A DNA stretch of 64,000 nt from Pseudorhodoplanes sinuspersici (GCF_002119765.1 NZ_CP021112.1:1730501-1794500), one strand, 5' to 3'; positions 27,430 to 36,290 are shown, counted from the stretch's first letter. Program-made: numbers and translations. The notes: generated from the letters alone by a model not told the origin.

Positions 27430-28272
27430 TTGCAATGGGCTTTCAGGCCGACTATCGACTGCTGGTCGAAAGTCATTTTAGAAGTTCTGTTTGGAATAGT
27501 TCGTTTTTTGAAAAAAATCATTGTGCATGCCGGCTTTCACAAGACCGGTACGACCTCAATCCAATCATTTTTGAATCGGAACCGCCACGTATTGCGTGCG
27601 GCCGATATCGATTTTTACTCAGGTCGATATATCAGCAATAATCATGTCGAGCTTCATGCCGCGTCAATGCGCGACGAGCGAATGTCGAGTTGGAAGAAGG
27701 CGTCGGGTTTTCGGTCTTCCGCGATGTTCCCTGTCATCGCAGCGCAGATCAAAGAGGCAATCGACGCATCGCCATGCAAGACAATTCTGTTCTCGGCGGA
27801 GGGCATTTCTTACCTTCGTTTCGAAGATGAGATCAGGCGGCTTCACGATCTTCTCGGCCGACGACAGACGTCCATTATCATTTATCAGAGAGAACGGTCA
27901 GCATGGCTTGAGTCATTCAAGGCTCAACTGTCAACGCACATCCCGTTCTCAACGGACAAAGACGCATTCAACTATGTCGAGCCTGACACGTGGCTTCTCG
28001 ATTTTGAGACGCGTATCGGAGCTTTTCAAAAAGCATTTGGCGCCGAAAACGTAACCGTTGTCGATTACGATGGAGAGGTTACCTTGCAAGGCTCGGTCAT
28101 TCCTTCATTCCTCTCAGCAATTGGCGCTAGGAAGGTCTTCCACGCTGCCGATTGGGAGGGAGTCTGGGAGAACAAGAGGCAACAATCCAGAATTTCGATT
28201 GCGACCGCGGTATCTCCGCGCCTAGATCATGCTGTCGATAATAGTCGCCGGCGATGGCAAGAAAATCCATGA
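27430..28272 (+). CDS. Sulfotransferase-like protein with a PAPS-type P-loop
   Basis: The segment IVHAGFHKTGTTSIQSFLNRN is the 5'-phosphosulfate-binding loop of bacterial sulfotransferase-fold proteins. IIIYQRERSAWLESF resembles the 3'-phosphate-binding strand and helix. These point to sulfate transfer to a carbohydrate or lipid, but no acceptor can be named. The start is uncertain: the frame opens with TTG at 27430, while TTG 27508 begins just before the conserved strand and there is no convincing ribosome site. Base composition is clearly more AT-rich than the neighbours and codon choice is relaxed, suggesting transfer. The C-terminus is short and may be truncated. Confidence 0.7.
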   Translation: MQWAFRPTIDCWSKVILEVLFGIVRFLKKIIVHAGFHKTGTTSIQSFLNRNRHVLRAADIDFYSGRYISNNHVELHAASMRDERMSSWKKASGFRSSAMFPVIAAQIKEAIDASPCKTILFSAEGISYLRFEDEIRRLHDLLGRRQTSIIIYQRERSAWLESFKAQLSTHIPFSTDKDAFNYVEPDTWLLDFETRIGAFQKAFGAENVTVVDYDGEVTLQGSVIPSFLSAIGARKVFHAADWEGVWENKRQQSRISIATAVSPRLDHAVDNSRRRWQENP

Positions 28273-28338
28273 TCTGCAAACGCAAAACGCCCGCGTGGTG
28301 CGCACGCGGGCGTCGAGCAAAGATCGCACCTTGGCCGC

Positions 28339-28854
28339 TTACGCCGACAGCCGCCCTTCCGGCGTGTATTTATCGACTGCGGCCGGCAATTCGCGCGACA
28401 GCCGGTTCAGCAATTCGTCCTGACTGAGACCGGTCGCCCGCGACAGTGTCTGCAGGACTTCGGGACCGATCGCGGTTTTGAGATCGGTCGGTGCGATATC
28501 CTTGTTCGGACCTTTGCCAACCCATGAATCGGCGGTGTCTTTGTGACCCGCGTTGTTCATCCGGTCCATCAATTCGCCGAGACCGCCGGTGAGAAGGCCG
28601 CCGGCGCTGGCGCCGCCAAGGATGTCGCGCAAGCCGCCAAGCTGGCCCTGTCCGGCAGTCTGGCCCGTGACCTGTCCTTGCGGTGCCTGACCCTGCGCGA
28701 CCTGCCCTTGCGGTGTCTTGCCGCCGGCGGGCGCCGCACCGCCGCCAGAGAAATCTTTCAAAATCTCAGCGATCTTGTCTCTGTTCTGATAGCCGGCAAT
28801 GGCGATCAGACCCAGCAGCGCCGTCATCGAAGGAAATCCGCTGCGCTCGCTCAT
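28339..28854 (-). CDS. YidB family protein (DUF937)
   Basis: A 171-residue protein. The N-terminal helix (SMTALLGLIAIAGYQNRDKIAEIL) is followed by a Gly/Gln-rich low-complexity stretch with GQ-rich repeats (residues about 45-80). The conserved YidB/DUF937 domain comes next: WVGKGPNKDIAPTDLKTAIGPEVLQTLSRATGLSQDELLNRLSRELP. ATG 28854 has GGAGAG in front. The function of YidB is unknown. Paired-hairpin elements begin 33 bases upstream of it. Confidence 0.9.
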   Translation of the reverse strand: MSERSGFPSMTALLGLIAIAGYQNRDKIAEILKDFSGGGAAPAGGKTPQGQVAQGQAPQGQVTGQTAGQGQLGGLRDILGGASAGGLLTGGLGELMDRMNNAGHKDTADSWVGKGPNKDIAPTDLKTAIGPEVLQTLSRATGLSQDELLNRLSRELPAAVDKYTPEGRLSA

Positions 28855-28886
28855 GTTGCTCTCCGTTGATTGATGCGACTGTCTTG

Positions 28887-29048
28887 TGCACCGTTTCCGA
28901 AGTTCGTGCTGTATCCGCGGCGATCTCATACACGAACTTCGGAAACAAAGGTGCACTAGCAAGTCTACGATTCCAGTGCCGCTTTTGATTTTGAAGTTCC
29001 TGACAGAAGCTTGATGCAAATGGTCAGGAACTTCAAAATCGCGGCACT
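28887..29048. repeat. Two-hairpin element, type A (copy A2)
   Basis: The left hairpin has 16-bp perfect arms (28893-28908 with 28931-28946) inside TGCACC/GGTGCA, with an AAA bulge next to the core. The core is CTAGCAAGTCTACGATTCCAG. The right hairpin has 17-bp perfect arms (28987-29003 with 29024-29040) inside AGTGCC/GGCACT. It is the inverted counterpart of copy A1. Confidence 0.9.
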
Positions 29049-29214
29049 CGTGTCGTGGTTCAGAAATTCGCGTCACAAACTGCCGCGAGTCCTTCAAGCG
29101 AATGTTCTGAACCAAACGACACTAGAATGTTGAATTTGCTAGTGTCCTTCGAATCCGAAGTTCGCTCTCGAGGGTGCTGCAAAAATCAGGCGAACTTCGG
29201 ATTCGGGACACTAG
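29049..29214. repeat. Two-hairpin element, type A (copy A3), abutting A2
   Basis: The left hairpin pairs GTGTCG with CGACAC around a 15-16 bp stem with one bulge. The core is CTAGAATGTTGAATTTGCTAG. The right hairpin pairs CTAGTGTCC (29139-29147) with GGACACTAG (29206-29214) around a 16-bp perfect stem (29150-29165 with 29190-29205). Stem sequences differ from those of A1 and A2 while the layout is identical. Together with A2 it fills the 372-base gap between the YidB and YeaQ-type genes. Confidence 0.9.
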
Positions 29215-29226
29215 TCAGCTCGCAAT

Positions 29227-29487
29227 TCAAACAGTGCTTCTGCGGCTTGCGATCATTCCCCAGATAAAGAGAACGATGATCGCGCCGACGACAGCGCCGA
29301 TCAAGCCTGCGCCCTCTCCTGCGTGATACCAGCCGACAGCCTGACCAAGGAATGTGGCGACAAACGCGCCCACGATGCCGAGGATCGTTGTCAGGATGAA
29401 GCCCGACGGCTCGTTGCTCCCCGGCATAATGAATTTTGCGATAACGCCGGCAATAAACCCGATGATGATGGTCCAGATAATGCCCAT
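29227..29487 (-). CDS. GlsB/YeaQ/YmgE-type small stress membrane protein
   Basis: An 86-residue integral membrane protein with three hydrophobic helices. The family motif is clear: IIGFIAGVIAKFIMPG, PSGFILTTILGIVGAFVATFLG and GLIGAVVGAIIVLFIWG. The 'transglycosylase-associated' label is historical; members are small stress- or stationary-phase-induced inner-membrane proteins of unknown activity. ATG 29487 gives the usual length. The gene is flanked on both sides by paired-hairpin elements. Confidence 0.93.
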   Translation of the reverse strand: MGIIWTIIIGFIAGVIAKFIMPGSNEPSGFILTTILGIVGAFVATFLGQAVGWYHAGEGAGLIGAVVGAIIVLFIWGMIASRRSTV

Positions 29488-29554
29488 GGCTAGCTTCCTC
29501 GTGCTCGCTAACGCGTCATGATGACGTGCGTATGCACGCCACTGCATTCGATCG

Positions 29555-29661
29555 CGATGATTTTGGATCGGATCGATCCAAAATCATAAACGTGATCGAT
29601 TCTAAGACGTTAGAGCATGATGTCGTCCGAAAACCGCTACGCACTTTTCGGCATCATGCTC
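29555..29661. repeat. Two-hairpin element, type B (copy B2)
   Basis: Hairpin 1 pairs ATGATTTTGGATCG (29557-29570) with CGATCCAAAATCAT (29574-29587). Hairpin 2 pairs GAGCATGATG (29613-29622) with CATCATGCTC (29652-29661), with CCGAAAA/TTTTCGG inside. Its last base is the first base of type A copy A4. Confidence 0.9.
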
Positions 29662-29828
29662 TAGTGGTCCGATTCTAACATTCGCATCCCTTCTCGGCAG
29701 GCTCTTTTTGCGAATGTTAGAATCAAAGGACCACTAGCAAGTATTGGATTCTAGTGAAGCTTTGGATTTGACATTCGCTTGACGAGCCCGCGGCTAGGTG
29801 GGAGCGAATGTCAAATCCGCTCCACCAG
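29661..29828. repeat. Two-hairpin element, type A (copy A4), abutting B2
   Basis: Hairpin 1 pairs CTAGTGGTCC (29661-29670) with GGACCACTAG (29728-29737) around a 16-bp perfect stem, with an AAA bulge on the core side. The core, read on the minus strand, is CTAGAATCCAATACTTGCTAG. Hairpin 2 has a 15-bp perfect inner stem (29764-29778 with 29804-29818) and a decayed outer stem. With B2 it occupies most of the 398-base gap before the EamA gene. Confidence 0.9.
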
Positions 29829-29885
29829 CCGACTATTCAAGAACTTGAGGCCTCACTGGTTCCATTCAGGCTCAAGGTTGCGGTC

Positions 29886-30785
29886 TCAAGGCTTCAGCGC
29901 AAACCGGAAGCCGACGCCGACAATGGCGAGGCCAGCGAGCTGTGCGATCGTCGGGACTTCGCCGAGAATCAGGAATCCGATCAGCACGGTGAGGGCAGGG
30001 ACCAGAGCCGGAAAGGTCGAGGCGCGGCCGGCGCCGAGCGCCGTCACCGCCCGGCCGAACAGGTAGAGCGCCAGCAATCCAGAGAAGATGCCCTGGACGG
30101 CGATTTGAATGAGGTTTTCCGTCAGCCCGACGGAGATCATCTGGTCGAACCCGAACAGAACCGCGTGCAGCGGTGCGTAGATCAACAGCGACAAAGTGCC
30201 GACGATTCGCGCGGCCATGATGCCGCTGGTGCGCCATTTGCGCAGGCAGGTGGTAAAAACCGCCCACATCAGGCCGGCGGTCGCGAACAGCAGATCGCCG
30301 GTCCATGCATTGCCGCCGATCGTGGTGACAGCTTCTCCTGCCAGCACCGCCAGCCCGAGAATGATGCCGATCACGCCGATGATGCGCGATCCGCTCAGCT
30401 GCTCGCCGAGGACCAGATAAGCGAGTAACAATCCGCCCAGGGCGGCGCTCGCTGGATGAATGACCGCGCCGTGGCCAAGCGGGGCGAAAAAGAAACCGCT
30501 ATAGCTGGCGATGGCCTGCAACGGCCCGGCCAGCACGAGAATCACCAGCCCGCGCCACCAGCCCACGCCGCCGAGATCGGCAAAGCCGACGCGCGCCATC
30601 ATCGGCAGCAGCAACAGGCCCGACCAGACGAATCGGTGGAAGGCGAGATCGGTGGGCGCCAAGCCTATGGCGATGCCGTGCTTGGCGACGACCAAGCCCA
30701 GCGCCCAGCATGTCGCTGCGGCAATGCCGCACAGGGTGCCAACGGTCGTTGCCGATAACCCGGCGTGGGAGCTGCTGTCTTGCAC
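29886..30785 (-). CDS. EamA-family (DMT) membrane transporter
   Basis: An inner-membrane protein of 299 residues with ten hydrophobic segments arranged as two EamA repeats (LCGIAAATCWALGLVVAKHG opens the first; WTGDLLFATAGLMWAVFTTCLRKW opens the second). Such DMT transporters export amino acids, metabolites or drugs; no substrate can be assigned. The start is GTG at 30785. Two-hairpin elements lie beyond its 3' end. Confidence 0.9.
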   Translation of the reverse strand: MQDSSSHAGLSATTVGTLCGIAAATCWALGLVVAKHGIAIGLAPTDLAFHRFVWSGLLLLPMMARVGFADLGGVGWWRGLVILVLAGPLQAIASYSGFFFAPLGHGAVIHPASAALGGLLLAYLVLGEQLSGSRIIGVIGIILGLAVLAGEAVTTIGGNAWTGDLLFATAGLMWAVFTTCLRKWRTSGIMAARIVGTLSLLIYAPLHAVLFGFDQMISVGLTENLIQIAVQGIFSGLLALYLFGRAVTALGAGRASTFPALVPALTVLIGFLILGEVPTIAQLAGLAIVGVGFRFALKP

Positions 30786-31023
30786 GTATCAAGGACCAAG
30801 GAGTGGGAGGCCCCCGATACAGACTGACATGGTCTTTGACCATCCATAGCCGTCAGGCAGCTGCCATGTTCTCGGATCGGGCTTGGCCGCGGATGGCCGG
30901 TCTCAAACCCGTCCGATCTCAAGGGTTTGACGGATCGGGGCGGGCTCTCTAACGTCTGCATCGTCGTGGGGGGCCCTGCGGCGCAAGACCCAATCAAGCG
31001 GCATCGCAGGCTTCCTTATCTCA

Positions 31024-31980
31024 ATGAAGACCATCAGTGCATTTCTGCTATCGGCGCTGATCGCAGCGGCTGCGATCGCGGGTGCGGTTGTTTTCCTGTC
31101 CAAGATGTGTGCGAGTGACGTGCCGGCCGGTCCGGCGCGCGCGACACCGCGTCTGCCGATCCATTTCCAGAATTCCGGTTCTGAGGCGCAGAATTCTGGG
31201 GCAATTGTTGAACACGCGGTGCTGACGCGCGATGGCCTCGACGCGCTGCTCCGGAATGCGCAGGCCAAGGCGCCGGCTGCGGCAGAGAGCACCTGGTTGC
31301 GGCGCTTCATCTGCGACACCCGGATCACCGACGCGATCCTCGCAGCCATCGCACTGTTTCTGCTGCTGGTCGGCCTGTTTCATGTGCTCTGGATGCGAGC
31401 GGCAATTCGCGCCTCCGAGCGCACCGCCAATCTCGTCAATGAAGGGCTGATCTCGTCGCAGCGCGCTTACGTATTCTTGCGCGAATTGCAGGTCGCGATG
31501 ACCAAGAATCCACTCAACGATGAAATCCAGACCTGTGCCATTCAGCCGATCTGGGAGAATGCCGGCACGACACCGACGCGGCACGGCCGCGCCCACGTGA
31601 ACTGGAAATATTTCGAGCGCTCGGTGCCGCCGGAATTCGACTTCGCCGATTTTGATGAGGTCGGTAACCGCATCACGTCGTATGACGACTACAAGCCGTT
31701 GATCATTGGCCCGCGCGCAACCGCTTTGTCACCGGTCATCACCATCGAGCCGGCAATTCTGCGTCAGGTACGCGACCTCCAGGGCAAGCTGCTGATCTGG
31801 GGCTGGGCCGAATATGACGAGGTGTTCGAGGACGCCCACCGCCACCGCACCGAATTCGCCTATCTCGTCGTGGTATCCGGCTCGCCGGCGAGCCATGTGG
31901 GATTCAGCCAGTACAGGCTCCATAACGGCGTGGACGGCGACTGCATGAAGCAGCCAACTGAGTCGGCCCGGCCGGTCTGA
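31024..31980 (+). CDS. Conserved hypothetical protein with two membrane segments
   Basis: 318 residues, not recognised as a named family. It has an N-terminal hydrophobic segment (ISAFLLSALIAAAAIAGAVVFL), a periplasmic stretch of about 75 residues, a second strong transmembrane helix (ILAAIALFLLLVGLFHVLWM) and a soluble domain. Within the latter, QRAYVFLRELQVAM and IQPIWENAGTTPTRHGRAHVNWKYF resemble the 'two-TM then beta-rich domain' proteins common in Bradyrhizobium, where this part is thought to sense or bind something outside. It stands alone between an exporter gene and aas. Confidence 0.75.
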   Translation: MKTISAFLLSALIAAAAIAGAVVFLSKMCASDVPAGPARATPRLPIHFQNSGSEAQNSGAIVEHAVLTRDGLDALLRNAQAKAPAAAESTWLRRFICDTRITDAILAAIALFLLLVGLFHVLWMRAAIRASERTANLVNEGLISSQRAYVFLRELQVAMTKNPLNDEIQTCAIQPIWENAGTTPTRHGRAHVNWKYFERSVPPEFDFADFDEVGNRITSYDDYKPLIIGPRATALSPVITIEPAILRQVRDLQGKLLIWGWAEYDEVFEDAHRHRTEFAYLVVVSGSPASHVGFSQYRLHNGVDGDCMKQPTESARPV

Positions 31981-32079
31981 GCGCTGTTTTTGCAGATTTT
32001 TCAAGGCGATCGCCCGTACCGGTGGTTGTTGAAATCTGCTAGAACGGCGCCGGTTTTGGGAAAATGGTGACTGACGCGC

Positions 32080-35000
32080 ATGGCCGACAAGTCCAGTCCG
32101 TTGATGCTGTCCTGGCGCTTTGCGCCGTTGTTCTGGTGCCAGTTCTTCTCGGCATTCAACGACAACTTCCTCAAGAACTCGATCGTCTTCCTGATTCTGT
32201 TCCGCATTCACGCGGGCGCCGGTGCCGTTGACGGATCGCAGGGCGAAGCGCTGATCACGCTGGCCGGCGCGATTTTCATCGCGCCGTACTTTTTCCTCTC
32301 TGCGCTGGGTGGAGAAATCGCTGACCGCTTCGACAAGGCGGTGATCGCGCAACGGCTGAAATTCGTCGAGATCGCCATCGCTGCGATCGCGGTCGGTGGC
32401 TTCCTCATCCATTCTCTGGTCGTTCTGTATGTTGCCCTGTTCGGGTTCGGTGTGATTGGTGCGCTGTTCGGCCCGATCAAATACGGCATTCTGCCCGATC
32501 ATCTCGAGCGCCGTGAATTGCCGGCCGGCAATGCTCTGGTTGAAGGCGCAACCTTCATCGCCATCCTGCTCGGCACCATCGTCGCCGGCATCGCCGCTCA
32601 CGGCGGCGGCAGCCCGATCGGCTTCTCCGCGCTGGTCATGTTCTTTGCGTTGCTGTGCTGGCTCGCAGCCCTGTTCATCCCGCGTACCGGTGAAGCCGCG
32701 CCCAATCTCATCATCAACAAGAACATTGCCTCTTCGACCTGGTCGCTGATCCAGCATCTGCGCAGCGATCACCGGCTGTGGTGGGGAGCACTGGTCACAA
32801 GCTGGTTCTGGCTGTCCGGTATCGTGGTGCTGTCGCTGTTGCCGCCGGCGGTCAAATCGCTGCTCGGCGGCAACGAGGAAACGGTCACCGCCTATCTTGC
32901 GGTTTTCTCGGTCGCGGTGGCGATCGGCTCCGGTCTTGCGGCGTGGCTGGCCAGCGGCCGCATCATTCTGCTGCCGACCCTGCTCGGCGCATTGCTGCTC
33001 GGCTTCTTCGCCGTCTTCATGGGCTATTCGCTGTATGGCGTGACGCCGGCGACGCAGTTTGCCGGGCCGCTGGAAATCCTCACGTCGCCGCGCGGAATCA
33101 AGGTGGCGATTTCGTTGATGGGCCTCGCCATCGGCGGCGGCCTGTTCATCGTGCCGGCCTTTGCCGCCGTGCAGGCCTGGTCGGCTGCCGATCGCCGCGC
33201 CCGCGTGATTGCCGCGGTCAACGTGCTCAATGCCTTGTTCATGACCGTCGCGACATTGTTCGTCGCGGTGCTGCAGAGCAATGGTGTAACAACGCCACAA
33301 CTCCTCATCGGCCTCGGCGTGGCCAATTTCCTGGTTGCCATTGCCATCGGCATCACCATGCCGACCCGGCCGTTCAACGACGCCCTGTCGATCCTTTACC
33401 GCACCTTCTTCCGCGCCGAAGTGCACGGCCTCGACAACCTGCAGAAGGTGACGAGCCCGAATGTCATCCTGGCGCTCAACCATGTGAGCTTCCTCGACGC
33501 CGGCATCGCGCTGTCGCTGCTCGGTCGCAATCCGCTGTTCGCGATCGACACGTCGATCGCGCAGAAATGGTGGGTGCGCCCGTTCGCGCGCATGACGCGG
33601 GCGCTGCCGATCGATCCGCTGAAGCCGATGGCGACGCGCACCTTGATCCAGGCGGTGCAGGCCGGCGACACGCTGATCATTTTCCCGGAAGGCCGTCTGA
33701 CGGTCACCGGCTCGTTGATGAAGGTCTATGACGGCGCCGGTCTGATTGCCGACAAGTCCGACGCGACCATCGTGCCGATCCGCATCGAGGGGCTTGAGCG
33801 TTCGTATTTCACGCGTCTGCATGGCGACCAGATCCGCAAGCAATTATTCCCGAAGGTCCGGGTCACGGTGCTGGAGCCGACCAAGCTCAATCTCGATCCG
33901 GCCCTGCGCGGCAAGGCGCGGCGGCGCGCGGCGGGCGCTGCGCTCTACGACATCATGTCGGACATGATCTACAAGACCACGCCGACCGACCGCACCATCC
34001 ATCAGGCGGTGGTCGATGCCGCAAAAGAACACGGCATGAAGACGGTGGCGACCGAGGACATGGTCACCGGTTCGCTGACTTACAAGCGCCTCTTGCTCGG
34101 CGCGCGCATTCTCGGCAAGAAGCTGATGCCGCTGGCCGAGGTCGGCAAGCCGCTCGGCGTCATGCTGCCGAATGCCAATGGCGCCGTCGTCACGATCTTC
34201 GGGTTGATGTCAGCGGGCCGTGTGCCGGCGATGATCAATTTCACCGCCGGCGCCAGCAACATTCTCGGCGGCTGCCGCGCGGCCGGCATCGATACAATTG
34301 TCACGTCCCGTGCCTTCATCGAGCGCGGCAAGCTGGAGCCGTTGCTCGAGAAGCTCTCGGCCGAGGTGAAGATCGTCTATCTGGAGGATGTCCGCGCAAC
34401 GCTTGGCCTGTTCGACAAGCTCGACGGCATGCTGAACTACAAGAAGTCGCTGGTGCAGCGAAAGCCGAATGACTGGGCCGCGATCCTGTTCACATCGGGA
34501 TCGGAAGGCGTGCCGAAGGGCGTCGTGCTGTCCCATCGCAACATCCTGACAAACGCGGCGCAGGCGCGGGCCCGCATCGACTTCAACCGCACCGACAAGG
34601 TGTTCAACATCCTGCCGGTCTTCCATTCATTCGGGCTGACCGTCGGTGTGATCCTGCCGATCGTCTCGGGCGTGCCGATCTTCCTGTATCCGTCGCCGCT
34701 GCATTATCGCACGGTGCCGGAACTGGTTTACGTCACCAACGCGACCATCATGTTCGCCACCGATACGTTCCTGAACGGTTATGCGCGGGCCGCTAACCCG
34801 TACGACTTCCGCTCGATCCGCTACATGCTGGCGGGCGCCGAGCCGGTGCGCGAATCCACCCGGCAGCTCTATCTGGAGAAATTCGGCATTCGCATTCTCG
34901 AAGGCTATGGCGTGACCGAAACCGCGCCGGCGCTCGCGCTGAACACGCCGATGTTCAACAAGTTCGGCACCGTCGGCCGGCTGTTTCCGGGCATGGAAGC

Positions 35001-35532
35001 CAAGCTGGAAAAGGTGGAGGGCGTCGACGAGGGCGGCCGGCTGTTCGTCAAAGGGCCGAACGTCATGCTCGGCTATCTGCGGGTCGAGCATCCCGGTGTG
35101 CTGGAACGGCCACCGGAAGGCTGGCACGATACCGGCGATATCGTCACCATCGATGCGCAGGGCTTCATCAAGATCATGGGCCGCGCCAAGCGGTTCGCCA
35201 AGGTCGGCGGCGAGATGGTGTCGTTCGCGGCGGTGGAAGCACTGGCTGGCGAACTGTGGCCCGACGCCGTGTCGGCGGTGGTGTCCGTCCCCGATGCGCG
35301 CAAGGGCGAACGGCTGTTGCTCTATACGAACAAGGAAAAAGCGACACGCTCCGATTTCATCGCCTTCGCGCGTGAGCACCACGCGTCAGAGCTGATGATT
35401 CCGGCGGAAGTGATCTACAGGGAAAAACTGCCGATGCTGGGATCGGGCAAGGTCGATCTTCTGACACTGGCGAAGATGGCAAAGGAAGAACGCGCGCAAG
35501 CGGCGCAGCCGCGGCCGGTGGTGCCGGCTTAA
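32080..35532 (+). CDS. aas: Acyl-[ACP]--phospholipid O-acyltransferase (LplT-PlsC-acyl ligase fusion)
   Basis: A 1150-residue fusion for lysophospholipid repair. Residues 1-420 form an MFS flippase-like domain (MLSWRFAPLFWCQFFSAFND..., 12 hydrophobic segments) equivalent to LplT. Residues about 430-640 are a PlsC acyltransferase with the H-x4-D box in NHVSFLDAG (near 468) and PEGRLTVTGSLMK. Residues about 650-1140 are an AMP-forming acyl ligase with ILFTSGSEGVPKGV (near 805), GYGVTETAPA (near 943) and WHDTGDIV. Together they flip, activate and reacylate 2-acyl-glycerophospholipid at the inner membrane. This fused form is normal in alphaproteobacteria. Confidence 0.95.
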   Translation: MADKSSPLMLSWRFAPLFWCQFFSAFNDNFLKNSIVFLILFRIHAGAGAVDGSQGEALITLAGAIFIAPYFFLSALGGEIADRFDKAVIAQRLKFVEIAIAAIAVGGFLIHSLVVLYVALFGFGVIGALFGPIKYGILPDHLERRELPAGNALVEGATFIAILLGTIVAGIAAHGGGSPIGFSALVMFFALLCWLAALFIPRTGEAAPNLIINKNIASSTWSLIQHLRSDHRLWWGALVTSWFWLSGIVVLSLLPPAVKSLLGGNEETVTAYLAVFSVAVAIGSGLAAWLASGRIILLPTLLGALLLGFFAVFMGYSLYGVTPATQFAGPLEILTSPRGIKVAISLMGLAIGGGLFIVPAFAAVQAWSAADRRARVIAAVNVLNALFMTVATLFVAVLQSNGVTTPQLLIGLGVANFLVAIAIGITMPTRPFNDALSILYRTFFRAEVHGLDNLQKVTSPNVILALNHVSFLDAGIALSLLGRNPLFAIDTSIAQKWWVRPFARMTRALPIDPLKPMATRTLIQAVQAGDTLIIFPEGRLTVTGSLMKVYDGAGLIADKSDATIVPIRIEGLERSYFTRLHGDQIRKQLFPKVRVTVLEPTKLNLDPALRGKARRRAAGAALYDIMSDMIYKTTPTDRTIHQAVVDAAKEHGMKTVATEDMVTGSLTYKRLLLGARILGKKLMPLAEVGKPLGVMLPNANGAVVTIFGLMSAGRVPAMINFTAGASNILGGCRAAGIDTIVTSRAFIERGKLEPLLEKLSAEVKIVYLEDVRATLGLFDKLDGMLNYKKSLVQRKPNDWAAILFTSGSEGVPKGVVLSHRNILTNAAQARARIDFNRTDKVFNILPVFHSFGLTVGVILPIVSGVPIFLYPSPLHYRTVPELVYVTNATIMFATDTFLNGYARAANPYDFRSIRYMLAGAEPVRESTRQLYLEKFGIRILEGYGVTETAPALALNTPMFNKFGTVGRLFPGMEAKLEKVEGVDEGGRLFVKGPNVMLGYLRVEHPGVLERPPEGWHDTGDIVTIDAQGFIKIMGRAKRFAKVGGEMVSFAAVEALAGELWPDAVSAVVSVPDARKGERLLLYTNKEKATRSDFIAFAREHHASELMIPAEVIYREKLPMLGSGKVDLLTLAKMAKEERAQAAQPRPVVPA

Positions 35533-35634
35533 GATATGGTCCATACCGGTCTGCGGATAGGGCATCCTGCTTTGTGGTTGGCACGCGCGTTCGTGTGAGT
35601 TTCCGATGTCATGCGCCGCGCCGATTACGGCCTG

Positions 35635-36237
35635 TCAATCCTTTGCGCCGATCTCCGCCTTCAAGTCATGGAAGGCATCTCGAATATGGCTGGCCAAGGG
35701 GCGCTTGCCATTCTGCTCGGACCACGCACCAACGGCGACGCGCATGGCCCCGATTGACGCCATGGTGACAAGACGCAGCCGCGCGCGCCGGCTTTTTGCC
35801 GGCCAGATCTCGCACAATGTCTCGAAGATGGCTTGTTCGAATTGCAAATCTTTGCGTCGCTTGACGCGCAGCGTCATGCTTTCGTGCATAAAGCGTACGA
35901 TTGCCAGAAGCTTGGATGTCTCGATGCGACCGAACACCTTCGTCAGTGCATCCTGTACAGTGCCGAGCGGTGTGGACGCGGTGCTTTCTCTCACGGCCGT
36001 TTTCAGGGCTTCGGCAAAGACACCGACATAAGCAAGGATGATGTCCTCCTTGCTCTCGAAATAATAGAAGAACGTGCGCCGGGAAATTCCGGCCTCGGCT
36101 GCGATCTCATCAAGCGTCGTCGCGTCATAGCCCTTGGCCATGAACAGGCCGAGTCCAACCTCGGAGATGCGTTGAAGCGTCTCGCGGCGCTTCCGCTCGC
36201 GCAAACCCTCTTTTCTTGAATCCGCGACCACCTGCAT
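35635..36237 (-). CDS. TetR-family transcriptional repressor
   Basis: A 200-residue regulator. The HTH is near residues 20-60 (ISEVGLGLFMAKGYDATTLDEIAAEAGISRRTFFYYFESKEDI). The helical C-terminal ligand and dimer domain follows. ATG 36237 gives the normal length; the frame is open for 62 codons upstream but runs through the operator region. It is divergent from a DUF3313 lipoprotein gene, and two palindromes lie between them, so autoregulation and control of the lipoprotein gene are likely. The ligand is unknown. Confidence 0.93.
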   Translation of the reverse strand: MQVVADSRKEGLRERKRRETLQRISEVGLGLFMAKGYDATTLDEIAAEAGISRRTFFYYFESKEDIILAYVGVFAEALKTAVRESTASTPLGTVQDALTKVFGRIETSKLLAIVRFMHESMTLRVKRRKDLQFEQAIFETLCEIWPAKSRRARLRLVTMASIGAMRVAVGAWSEQNGKRPLASHIRDAFHDLKAEIGAKD

Positions 36238-36274
36238 TGGGCTTCTTTGCCATGATTCCGGATAGAGTGCAAAA

Positions 36275-36290
36275 TTACACCAGAGTGTAA
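36275..36290. promoter_or_regulatory. Operator-like palindrome 1 (tetR-lipoprotein intergenic)
   Basis: TTACACCAGAGTGTAA is a perfect 6-4-6 palindrome 38 bases upstream of the tetR start. It shares its half-site (TACAC) with palindrome 2, 46 bases away, as expected for a TetR operator pair. Confidence 0.75.

Noticed and set aside
28887-29214. Insertion sequence with terminal inverted repeats
   Set aside because: The inverted arms enclose only 25-30 base loops and no transposase frame exists in the gap.
28887-29828. CRISPR array
   Set aside because: The repeats are long palindromes with a shared core, not short direct repeats with regular unique spacers, and no cas genes are near.
31729-33843. 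Minus-strand open frame of 704 codons opposite aas
   Set aside because: Antisense shadow; the aas fusion carries clear MFS and PlsC motifs on the plus strand.
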